From the NCBI RefSeq assembly GCF_041428715.1, contig NZ_CP155572.1: a stretch of 64,000 nucleotides of DNA. One strand, given 5' to 3'. This stretch comes from Sporomusa malonica (GTDB lineage: Bacteria; Bacillota; Negativicutes; Sporomusales; Sporomusaceae). Below are positions 36,724 to 43,413 of this stretch, piece by piece. Below the pieces are notes generated by a model. The model ran no database searches. It was not told the DNA's origin and was given only the letters and a program-made list of their open reading frames with translations. The position numbers and the translations under genes were made by a program. Numbering within the stretch: position 1 is the stretch's first letter; every line of letters starts with the position of its first letter.

Positions 36724-38646
36724 TTAGTCTTCGTATTTAAATGCGAAACCACTTCCAACCCTAGTGTACGGCTGAATAGCGGTTGGTGCATGAAAACCAT
36801 CGGGGAGAACAGGATCTCTGCCCTGTTGCTTACAATAACCGCTGTTATATGACTTGTAGTTATATTTGTAAGAGGGCGGCTCATAATCGTAGTTATGATG
36901 TGGCTTGCAGTCATAGACGTGAGAAAGGGGCTTACAATCGCAGTTATGATGTGGCTTGCCGTTCTGGTTGTGAGAAGGAGAATTATAATCAACGCTGTGA
37001 TTCGGCTTGCAGTCATAGACGTGAGAGGGAGGCGTATAATCGCCGCTATGATGTGGTTTGCAGTCATAGTTGTGAGAAGGGGGCTTACAATCGCAGCTAT
37101 GATTTGGCTTGCAATCCTGATCGTGAGAGGGCGGTTTGCAATCGCAGCTATGATGTGATTTGTAGTCCTGGTAGTGAGAGGGTGGTTTGCAATCGCAGTT
37201 GTGATGAGGTTTGCAGTCGTCATTGTGATGAGGCTTGCAGTCGTCATTGTGATGAGGCTTGCAGTCGTCATTGTGATGAGGCTTGCAGTCGTCATCGTGA
37301 TGAGGCTTGCAGTCGTCATCGTGATGAGGCTTGCAGTCGTCATTGTGATGAGGCTTGCAGTCGTCATTATGATGAGGTTTGCAGTCGTCATTGTGATGAG
37401 GTTTGCAGTCGTCATTATGATGAGGCTTGCAGTCGTCATTATGATGAGGCTTGCAGTCGTCATTATGATGAGGTTTGCAGTCGTCATTATGATGAGGTTT
37501 GCAGTCGTCATTATGATGAGGCTTGCAGTCGTCATTATGATGAGGTTTGCAGTCGTCATTATGATGAGGTTTGCAGTCGTCATTATGATGAGGTTTGCAG
37601 TCGTCATTATGATGAGGTTTGCAGTCGTCATTATGATGAGGTTTGCAGTCTTCATTGTGATGAGGTTTGCAGTCGTCATTATGATGAGGCTTGCAGTCGT
37701 CATTGTGATGAGGCTTGCAGTCGTCATTGTGATGAGGTTTGCAGTCGTCATTATGATGAGGTTTGCAGTCGTCATTATGATGAGGTTTGCAGTCGTCATT
37801 ATGATGAGGTTTGCAGTCGTCATTATGATGAGGTTTGCAGTCGTCATTATGATGAGGTTTGCAGTCGTCATTATGATGAGGTTTGCAGTCGTCATTATGA
37901 TGAGGTTTGCAGTCGTCATTATGATGAGGTTTGCAGTCGTCATTATGATGAGGTTTGCAGTCGTCATTATGATGAGGTTTGCAGTCGTCATTATGATGAG
38001 GTTTGCAGTCGTCATTATGATGAGGTTTGCAGTCGTCATTATGATGAGGTTTGCAGTCGTCATTATGATGAGGTTTGCAGTCGTCATTATGATGAGGTTT
38101 GCAGTCGTCATTATGATGAGGTTTGCAGTCGTCATTATGATGAGGTTTGCAGTCGCAGTTATGAGGTGGCTTTTTACAGTATGACCCTTGAATAGGTGGA
38201 CAATGTGGATTGGTATGTTTGCAGTGATTTCCATGACTTGGTTTAGTGCACTTTTGCTGCGAGTGTTTAGGGATACGAGAAAACTTAAGTTTACACAGTT
38301 TTAATAGTACTATTGTGTTAATCATCCTTGGACTAACAACTTCAGTTTCGGAAACTCTAATTCTAGTTTGTAGGCAAGTATTGAAGCGCTCACGAGCAAA
38401 CTGGTGAAGCAGCAAACCGTTGAACGGTATCTCAGCTTGCAGGAAGTGTATAGGTTGTGAGTGGTCAGGCGAACATGCAACATATTCTATACGGATACAT
38501 ACATGTCCAGTAAAAAAAATCTTTTTCCGTATAGTTATAGTTTTATCAATTTTTGTAGTTGTAGAAATGCGAAGTATGGATTGGATATCAGGCTTATGTT
38601 TGGGTACGGTGAGCATACCGTTTACGGAAATTTGAGTACATCCCAT
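36724..38646 (-). CDS. SPOCS-domain protein with about 40 His/Cys/Asp octapeptide repeats (640 aa)
   Basis: Residues 1-130 are a SPOCS domain (ISVNGMLTVPKHKPDIQSIL, IRKKIFFTGHVCIRIEYVACSPDHSQPIHFLQAEIPFNGLLL). After a Lys/His/Cys-rich link comes an octapeptide DCKPHHND repeated about 40 times (DNA 37195-38155), then about 10 degenerate 16-residue repeats (HHNCDCKPPSH...) and a non-repetitive tail. This gives more than 80 His and 40 Cys, a strong metal-binding and crosslinking potential. ATG 38646 follows AGGAGGAG; an in-frame start eight codons upstream lies within the ribosome site. Probably a spore-coat or exosporium protein. Repeat number may vary between strains. Confidence 0.85.
   Translation of the reverse strand: MGCTQISVNGMLTVPKHKPDIQSILRISTTTKIDKTITIRKKIFFTGHVCIRIEYVACSPDHSQPIHFLQAEIPFNGLLLHQFARERFNTCLQTRIRVSETEVVSPRMINTIVLLKLCKLKFSRIPKHSQQKCTKPSHGNHCKHTNPHCPPIQGSYCKKPPHNCDCKPHHNDDCKPHHNDDCKPHHNDDCKPHHNDDCKPHHNDDCKPHHNDDCKPHHNDDCKPHHNDDCKPHHNDDCKPHHNDDCKPHHNDDCKPHHNDDCKPHHNDDCKPHHNDDCKPHHNDDCKPHHNDDCKPHHNDDCKPHHNDDCKPHHNDDCKPHHNDDCKPHHNEDCKPHHNDDCKPHHNDDCKPHHNDDCKPHHNDDCKPHHNDDCKPHHNDDCKPHHNDDCKPHHNDDCKPHHNDDCKPHHNDDCKPHHNDDCKPHHNDDCKPHHNDDCKPHHDDDCKPHHDDDCKPHHNDDCKPHHNDDCKPHHNDDCKPHHNCDCKPPSHYQDYKSHHSCDCKPPSHDQDCKPNHSCDCKPPSHNYDCKPHHSGDYTPPSHVYDCKPNHSVDYNSPSHNQNGKPHHNCDCKPLSHVYDCKPHHNYDYEPPSYKYNYKSYNSGYCKQQGRDPVLPDGFHAPTAIQPYTRVGSGFAFKYED
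37195..38155. repeat. 24-bp tandem repeat array, about 40 units
   Basis: Units read GTCATTATGATGAGGTTTGC-AGTC on the plus strand, with silent T/C and A/G changes clustered at the low-coordinate end. One unit has an AAC-GAG (Asp to Glu) change near 37651. Part of the coding sequence of the gene above. Confidence 0.95.
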
Positions 38647-38720
38647 ATTCAAATCTCCTCCTATCTTCATGTGATAAAGCAGGTAGTTTACTTAAGCTAC
38701 CTACTAAGTACTGTTACTGA

Positions 38721-39215
38721 CTAGAACCGGTAATTGTCATTGTCATCATGTGTGTAGGAACAATAATCATATGGTTTTTCAAATACCGGGCAGATAAATA
38801 TGACTGTGGTTACTATCAGGCATCTGCAATCTAAGCAGCGGACAGAGATATCTTCTATTGCCGAGCATACTTGGATTACTTCATCCTTGATAGGCCCTAA
38901 TAATATTAAACTGCAAAAGGGGATTTCAAAATGGGCACAATGGACCGACTGGCAGGGGTCATCAGCGGCAAAAGTAACTTTGATCTGTTTTTTGCCTTCG
39001 ACAACAACCTTGTTCCCAACAGGGGTGCAAATAACTTTAGCTGAGCAAATGACTACGTTTACACACACTTCCAACACATCGCGGATGTTAGGATGGGGGT
39101 GTGGTATACATAATTTATCAGTTTCGCAGAATTCGGTGAAGGGATGTCGGGGAGGACACTTTGGAAACTGTGATGTCGGTGTAATACCCGTAACATCAAC
39201 AAACTTACTACTCAT
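38721..39215 (-). CDS. SPOCS-domain-like Cys-rich protein, 164 aa
   Basis: A diverged SPOCS-type protein: FCETDKLCIPHPHPNIRDVLEVCVNVVICSAKVICTPVG, VVVEGKKQIKVTFAADDPCQSVHCAHFEIPFCSLILL, then CSAIEDISVRCLDCRCLIVTTVIFICP. It has 15 Cys, many more than the paralogues, and an acidic His/Asp/Tyr tail. The pattern HPN replaces the usual KPD. It starts after AAGGAGG and lies under a sigma-K-like promoter. The gene ends at a weak hairpin before the repeat-protein gene, so the two may be co-transcribed. Confidence 0.75.
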   Translation of the reverse strand: MSSKFVDVTGITPTSQFPKCPPRHPFTEFCETDKLCIPHPHPNIRDVLEVCVNVVICSAKVICTPVGNKVVVEGKKQIKVTFAADDPCQSVHCAHFEIPFCSLILLGPIKDEVIQVCSAIEDISVRCLDCRCLIVTTVIFICPVFEKPYDYCSYTHDDNDNYRF

Positions 39216-39262
39216 GAGGTTTCCTCCTTATCTATGAAATGTCTTATATATTCCATTTGTAT

Positions 39263-39290
39263 TATTTTATGGTTTTAGGAGGACTTCTGT
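39263..39290 (-). promoter_or_regulatory. Possible sigma-K-type promoter
   Basis: On the minus strand AC-N17-CATAAAATA, a full match, about 50 bases before the start at 39215. Confidence 0.5.
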
Positions 39291-39346
39291 TACTATAACT
39301 AGATATTAATTCAAACTATTATGTTCGGTTGCATAAACAGTAAATT

Positions 39347-39377
39347 ATAAAGAAAACACGGCTTACTTTCTTACAGG
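39347..39377 (-). repeat. Internally deleted copy of the dispersed repeat
   Basis: Both ends of the 89-bp element are present (ATAAAGAAAACACGGCTT and ACTTTCTTACAGG) but the middle ~58 bp are missing. Confidence 0.65.
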
Positions 39378-39379
39378 AT

Positions 39380-39411
39380 TAAAAAAAGCCGGGGCGTCTG
39401 TGCGCCCCGGC
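39380..39411 (-). terminator. Terminator of the minus-strand Sm-like gene
   Basis: GCCGGGGCG pairs with CGCCCCGGC; seven T follow on the minus strand. Confidence 0.9.
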
Positions 39412-39420
39412 ATCGTGGCT

Positions 39421-39861
39421 TTATGGTGTATCATCTGTGAGACAAGCACCGCTGGTTAGTCCTATTGAGGAAACATCATCCCAATTAATTAAGATGGAGG
39501 AATCCACCGGATAAAGTGTTTCGGCGGCTCCGGTGAAGCCGAGTATCGGTGTAACTCTTGAGGCGCTAACTAGGACGTCGACCGAAAAAGTCGGACAGCA
39601 GATGTTTCCAGGAATACAATCTAACGTCATGCGAATAAAGCGAGGGCCACAACAATCTCCCATACGTAGGCCTGTGGATTCTTCTTTTTGGCTATCTTCT
39701 GAATCAGATGGGGAACTATCCGGACGGCTATTTGTGATCCCACCGCAATTCCAATCATCGATTGTTCCTTGATATACGATACCACATCTAGTGACAATAG
39801 TTGCACTTAGGTTTCCGACTAGGCAGCCCAAATTTAACCTATCTTCACTTCTCAAGGTCAT
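39421..39861 (-). CDS. Sm-like Cys-rich protein, 146 aa
   Basis: Starts with LNLGCLVGNLSATIVTRCGIVYQGTIDD, the look of the first two strands of an Sm-like barrel, followed by a Ser/Asp/Glu loop (about 45-65) and FIRMTLDCIPGNICCPTFSVDVLVSASRVTPILGF, ending SILINWDDVSSIGL. Eight Cys. ATG 39861 is chosen because AAAGGAG stands nine bases upstream; a longer frame begins 15 codons earlier. It resembles the two larger paralogues next to it. No known function; the cluster suggests spore surface. Confidence 0.65.
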   Translation of the reverse strand: MTLRSEDRLNLGCLVGNLSATIVTRCGIVYQGTIDDWNCGGITNSRPDSSPSDSEDSQKEESTGLRMGDCCGPRFIRMTLDCIPGNICCPTFSVDVLVSASRVTPILGFTGAAETLYPVDSSILINWDDVSSIGLTSGACLTDDTP

Positions 39862-39935
39862 AATTACATACTCCTTTCTTCTAAATTTCATATAAGCGGA
39901 GTACAACGTTCAATATATGTGCCTGTTTATAAGCA

Positions 39936-39966
39936 CGAAACCCCGGAGACCGGGGTTTCGTTTTTT
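39936..39966. terminator. Hairpin between Sm-like genes
   Basis: CGAAACCCCGG pairs with CCGGGGTTTCG; the T run is on the plus strand, although the flanking genes are on the minus strand. Confidence 0.6.
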
Positions 39967-39981
39967 AAACAAAGCAAGACG

Positions 39982-40485
39982 TTAACCGGCAAAGCAGCTG
40001 CGGAATGGGCCTATGGCGGCAATCTCATCTAAGCCAATCAATACAGTGTCATCTTCAGCAAACAGAGTGAGCCCTAAAAGGCCGCCTGCTGTAACGCCTA
40101 CAGGAACGATTCCGGCAAAGAGAGCACCTGTTGGATCACAGCACACAAAAGTAGGAGGGCAGTCTAAGCGCAGGCAGATGAATTTGGGATCATTATTACA
40201 TTTGACATCAACATCAACTTCAATCGGTTTGGGGCATTTTTTGTCATCTTTGTCATCGTCATCTTTGCAGTCTTTTTTATGGTCGTCTTTGTCATCATAG
40301 CCCATAGTCATAGCTGGGAAAACAACTGGGCAACCGTATTGCGCACGGGTATGCTCGTCGTCTTCGTCAACAATGACTCCTTGGAATATAAAGCCACAGC
40401 AGGTTACGACAGTAACACTCGCGTTTCCTAATACGCAGTCGAGATTAAATCCTTTTCCTTTTCCTTTTTTTCCACCAAATGCCAT
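39982..40485 (-). CDS. Sm-like protein with acidic insertion, 167 aa (paralogue A)
   Basis: Gly/Lys-rich start (MAFGGKKGKGKG), then FNLDCVLGNASVTVVTCCGFIFQGVIVDED like the first Sm strands, a 30-residue Asp/Lys-rich loop (KDCKDDDDKDDKKC), a core VDVDVKCNNDPKFICLRLDCPPTFVCCDPTGALFAGIVPVGV, and a last strand TVLIGLDEIAAIGPF. CC pairs suggest disulfide crosslinking; the acidic loop could bind calcium. About 90% identical to paralogue B at 41315-41851. Not recognised as a named family. Confidence 0.7.
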   Translation of the reverse strand: MAFGGKKGKGKGFNLDCVLGNASVTVVTCCGFIFQGVIVDEDDEHTRAQYGCPVVFPAMTMGYDDKDDHKKDCKDDDDKDDKKCPKPIEVDVDVKCNNDPKFICLRLDCPPTFVCCDPTGALFAGIVPVGVTAGGLLGLTLFAEDDTVLIGLDEIAAIGPFRSCFAG

Positions 40486-40528
40486 TAGTGATTCGCTCCT
40501 TTAAATTGTTTTGGCTCTTCGCCTACTA

Positions 40529-40554
40529 TATACTATGCAACCCTACGGTAAAGT
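40529..40554 (-). promoter_or_regulatory. Sigma-K-like -10 before paralogue A
   Basis: Minus strand AC-N15-CATAGTATA; -10 exact, spacing shorter than usual. The same element precedes paralogue B (41895-41920). Confidence 0.35.
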
Positions 40555-40776
40555 GCTTATGAAAAATAGATGAATTTTTATTTGCATATCAGGTTGCACA
40601 ATGTAATATATGCATTAGCATCGCAGTGGTTAATTGTCCCCCAAAACAATTTTAGAGAGCGTGACTATCAATATAAGTGTTATGGTACATATATTAATGT
40701 AGAGGACCTGGCTATAGGCTCACAAGTAAATATTCTCTTGATTGACTATGTGACAAGAATTCTTATTAAATATGAC

Positions 40777-40816
40777 AAAGCTGATCCTCAACATGTAGTG
40801 GGAATCAGCTTTTTTC
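40777..40816 (+). terminator. Terminator in the duplicated intergenic region, unit A
   Basis: AAAGCTGAT pairs with ATCAGCTTT, then T run. No convincing plus-strand gene precedes it (40560-40776). Confidence 0.75.
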
Positions 40817-40879
40817 ACATATATCAGTGCCTCTAAGAATAAAGTAATTACTGACCATATATCTTTAGGAGATAGTAGC

Positions 40880-41029
40880 ATGTCGGAGTTTGGCAGGGAA
40901 TCTCACTCACCTATAACTATTAGCCTATGTATGATTGTAAAAAACGAGGAAGCTACGATTGAGCGTTGTTTGCGATCGGTTCAACCCCCGAACTTTGGAG
41001 TTTTGTCACAATATCTTGAAATAGCATAG
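40880..41029 (+). pseudogene. Truncated glycosyltransferase start (49 codons)
   Basis: The first 34 codons copy those of the glycosyltransferase at 42244 (MSEFGRESHSPITISLCMIV and on to CLRS) and then break into unrelated sequence and a stop. It keeps a ribosome site (AGGAGAT). It is the left-over of the 1-kb duplication and cannot make a working enzyme. Confidence 0.85.
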
Positions 41030-41314
41030 CATATCTAATTATTTCGAAGTATTGCGCGCTTAAGTGCATGGATTGTAGTACTCGTTCAGCAATTAGTAAA
41101 TGGTTCGGCTTCGCCCCGCTTATAGCGGCCATTGACTAATTGCTGCATGAGTGCAGTTTTATAGCTAAGGGCGCGCGGGTTTATACTCTTACTGTAAACG
41201 AGGCTAAGTCCATATTTACCACCATTTTGTGACCTTTCATGTCCTGTCCCCTCCATTAATCCGTTAGTTATATTTTAACTGATTCTTAGACAGGACTCCA
41301 ATCCAATTAGGGGG
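40984..41314. other. Non-coding scar between duplication units
   Basis: About 330 bases unlike the neighbours, with no frame of note. CAACCCCCG occurs at both ends (40983-40991 and 41330-41338). AGCAATTAGTAAATGG and a near-inverse partner (CCATTGACTAATTGCT) form a large hairpin at 41089-41145. It may be the remains of a small mobile element. Confidence 0.4.
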
Positions 41315-41851
41315 TTAAAGAGGGACAACCCCCGGTCGAGCAGAAGCAAAGCAGGTGCTGAATGGGCCTATGGCGGCAATCTCATCTAAGCCAATTAATA
41401 TAGTGTCATCTTCAGCAAACAGATTGAGTCCTGAAGCGCCGCCTGCTGTAACTATTACAGGAACGATTCCGGCAAAGAGAGCACCTGTTGGATCACAGCA
41501 CACAAAAGTAGGAGGGCAGTCTAAGCGCAGGCAGATGAATTTGGGATCATTATTGCATTTGACATCAACATCAACTTCAATCGGTTTGGGGCAATGATGT
41601 TTTTTGTCATCTTTGTCATCGTCATCTTTGCAGTCTTTTTTATTGTCGTCTTTGTCATGGTCGTAGCCCATAGTCATAGTTGGGAAAACAACTGGGCAGC
41701 CGTATTGCGCACGGGTTTTATCGTCGTCTTCTTCAACAACGACTCCTTGGAATATAAAACCACAGCAGGTTACGACAGTAATACTTGCGTTTCCTAATAC
41801 GCAGTCGAGATTAAATCCTTTTCCTTTTCCTTTTTTCATACCAAATGCCAT
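41315..41851 (-). CDS. Sm-like protein with acidic insertion, 178 aa (paralogue B)
   Basis: Same domains as paralogue A: MAFGMKKGKGKG head, FNLDCVLGNASITVVTCCGFIFQGVVVEED, a longer Asp/Lys/His loop, the shared VDVDVKCNNDPKFICLRLDC core, TILIGLDEIAAIGPF end. The last nine residues (SARPGVVPL) differ from A because the reading frame runs into the scar sequence at the duplication junction. The start is preceded by AAAGGAGCG. Probably still functional, since the change lies behind the last strand. Confidence 0.7.
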   Translation of the reverse strand: MAFGMKKGKGKGFNLDCVLGNASITVVTCCGFIFQGVVVEEDDDKTRAQYGCPVVFPTMTMGYDHDKDDNKKDCKDDDDKDDKKHHCPKPIEVDVDVKCNNDPKFICLRLDCPPTFVCCDPTGALFAGIVPVIVTAGGASGLNLFAEDDTILIGLDEIAAIGPFSTCFASARPGVVPL

Positions 41852-42142
41852 TGTTGATTCGCTCCTTTAAATTGTTTTGGCTCTTCGCCTACTATATACT
41901 ATGCAATCCTATGGTAAAGTGCTTATGAAAAATAGATGGATTTTTATTTGCATATCAGGTTGCACAATGTAATATATGCATAGCATCGCAGGGATTAATT
42001 GTCCCCCAAAAACAATTTTAGAGAGCGTGACTATCAATATAAGTGTTATGGTGCATATATTAATGTAGAGGACCTGGGTATAGGCTTACAATTAAATATT
42101 CTCTTGATTGACTATGTGATAAAAATTCTTATTAAATATGAC

Positions 42143-42180
42143 AAAGCTGATCCAATATGTAGTGAGGATCAGCTTTTTTT
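42143..42180 (+). terminator. Terminator in the duplicated intergenic region, unit B
   Basis: AAAGCTGATC pairs with GATCAGCTTT, then eight T. It precedes the glycosyltransferase gene by about 60 bases. Confidence 0.75.
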
Positions 42181-42243
42181 TCACATATCAGTGCCTCTAA
42201 GAATAAAGTAATTACTGACTATATATCTTTAGGAGGTAGTAGC

Positions 42244-43365
42244 ATGTCGGAGTTTGACAAGGAATCTCACTCACCTATAACTATTAGCCTATGTATGATT
42301 GTAAAAAACGAGGAAGCTACAATTGAGCGTTGTTTGCGATCGATCGAGCAGAGTGTCGACGAAATCATAATTGTCGACACAGGTTCAACGGATAAAACAA
42401 AAGAACTAGTAAGGCAGTTTACTAATAATATTTATGATTTTGAGTGGATAGATGATTTTTCTGCCGCGCGCAATTATGCATTTAGTAAGGCTACGCAGGA
42501 ATACATTCTCTGGCTTGATGCTGATGATGTTATTTTCGATCAAGACCGTCAAAAGTTACTTGCATTAAAAGCAACTCTCAGTCGGGAAGTTGAAGTCATT
42601 ACTATGCTTTATTATTTAAGTTTTGATCCAAATGGAAACGTAGCCTATCAAATACGCAGGGAGCGTTTAGTTAAGCGAGAAAAAAATTACCAGTGGATTG
42701 GAGCAGTTCACGAATTTTTAGACGCGAAAGGCACTCAATTAGATACAGGAATTGCCGTAGCTCACAAGCCCTTAAAACACGATAGCGATCGCAATCTTAA
42801 AATCTATGAACGACGGCAGTTAAAAGGAGAAGAATTCTCACCGCGAGATTTATACTATTATGCCAATGAGTTAAGAGAACATAATCTCTATAACCGAGCA
42901 ATTGAGTGTTACCAAAAATTCCTAGAAACTAAGCAAGGAGCGCCTGAAGAGAAAATTGCTGCCTGTGCTAGTTTAGCTGATTGCTATTATTTGCTTCATG
43001 ACGAAGAAAATGAGCTTAAGTATATATACCAATCCTTCCAATATAGTAATCCAAGAAGCGAATTCTGCTGCCGGCTTGGTTTTAATCATCTTAATAATAA
43101 TCGAATAAGGCAGGCTATATTCTGGTATACACTGGCTACCCATCTAAAGACTGCCAATTCCTCATGGGGGTTAGTGAATAATCAATGTGAAACATGGTTG
43201 CCTCATCTTCAGTTGTGCGTATGTTATTCACGTCTTGGCGACTACAAATTAGCTTACGAACACAATGAAAAAGCGGCAAAATTTATTCCCGATAATCCAA
43301 TGGTTCACCATAATCGAAAACTTTTGCAAAGTAAACTGAATAATGAGCCTTCTGAGAGTGATTAA
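42244..43365 (+). CDS. GT2 glycosyltransferase with TPR tail (373 aa)
   Basis: ISLCMIVKNEEATIERC at 14-30, VDTGSTDKT at 44-52, DFSAARNYAF, and DADD at 92-95 in place of DADE; then WIGAVHEFLDAKG. From about 190 the tail has two or three TPR units (YYYANELREHNLYNRAIECY, GDYKLAYEHNEKAAKFIPDN). Same type as the four genes at 27-34 kb. Start after AGGAGGTAG. First gene of the large glycan locus; its 5' end was copied into unit A of the duplication. Confidence 0.88.
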   Translation: MSEFDKESHSPITISLCMIVKNEEATIERCLRSIEQSVDEIIIVDTGSTDKTKELVRQFTNNIYDFEWIDDFSAARNYAFSKATQEYILWLDADDVIFDQDRQKLLALKATLSREVEVITMLYYLSFDPNGNVAYQIRRERLVKREKNYQWIGAVHEFLDAKGTQLDTGIAVAHKPLKHDSDRNLKIYERRQLKGEEFSPRDLYYYANELREHNLYNRAIECYQKFLETKQGAPEEKIAACASLADCYYLLHDEENELKYIYQSFQYSNPRSEFCCRLGFNHLNNNRIRQAIFWYTLATHLKTANSSWGLVNNQCETWLPHLQLCVCYSRLGDYKLAYEHNEKAAKFIPDNPMVHHNRKLLQSKLNNEPSESD

Positions 43366-43413
43366 CTGGAATTCCAGAGTTGTATTAAGCCTATAATTAG
43401 AGGAGGTCTCAGA

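Larger units (their letters stand above)
39982..40983. repeat. Large direct duplication, unit A
   Basis: About 1 kb covering the Sm-like gene, its promoter, the intergenic region with a terminator and the first 34 codons of a glycosyltransferase. It matches unit B (41315-42346) at about 90-95%. Confidence 0.85.
41315..42346. repeat. Large direct duplication, unit B
   Basis: The complete partner of unit A; it leads into the intact glycosyltransferase, so it retains the original right-hand junction. Confidence 0.85.

Noticed and set aside
37195..38155. CRISPR-like array
   Set aside because: Units are contiguous without unique spacers and encode a protein repeat; no cas genes are present.
36783..38195. 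Long open frames on the plus strand (and another minus frame) over the 24-bp repeat array
   Set aside because: A 24-bp unit free of stops in one frame easily stays open in all; only the minus frame from 38646 has a SPOCS domain and a ribosome site.
40570..40836. An 88-codon plus-strand frame and its counterpart at 41999-42211
   Set aside because: All differences between the two copies change amino acids and the ends differ, so there is no sign of selection on a protein.
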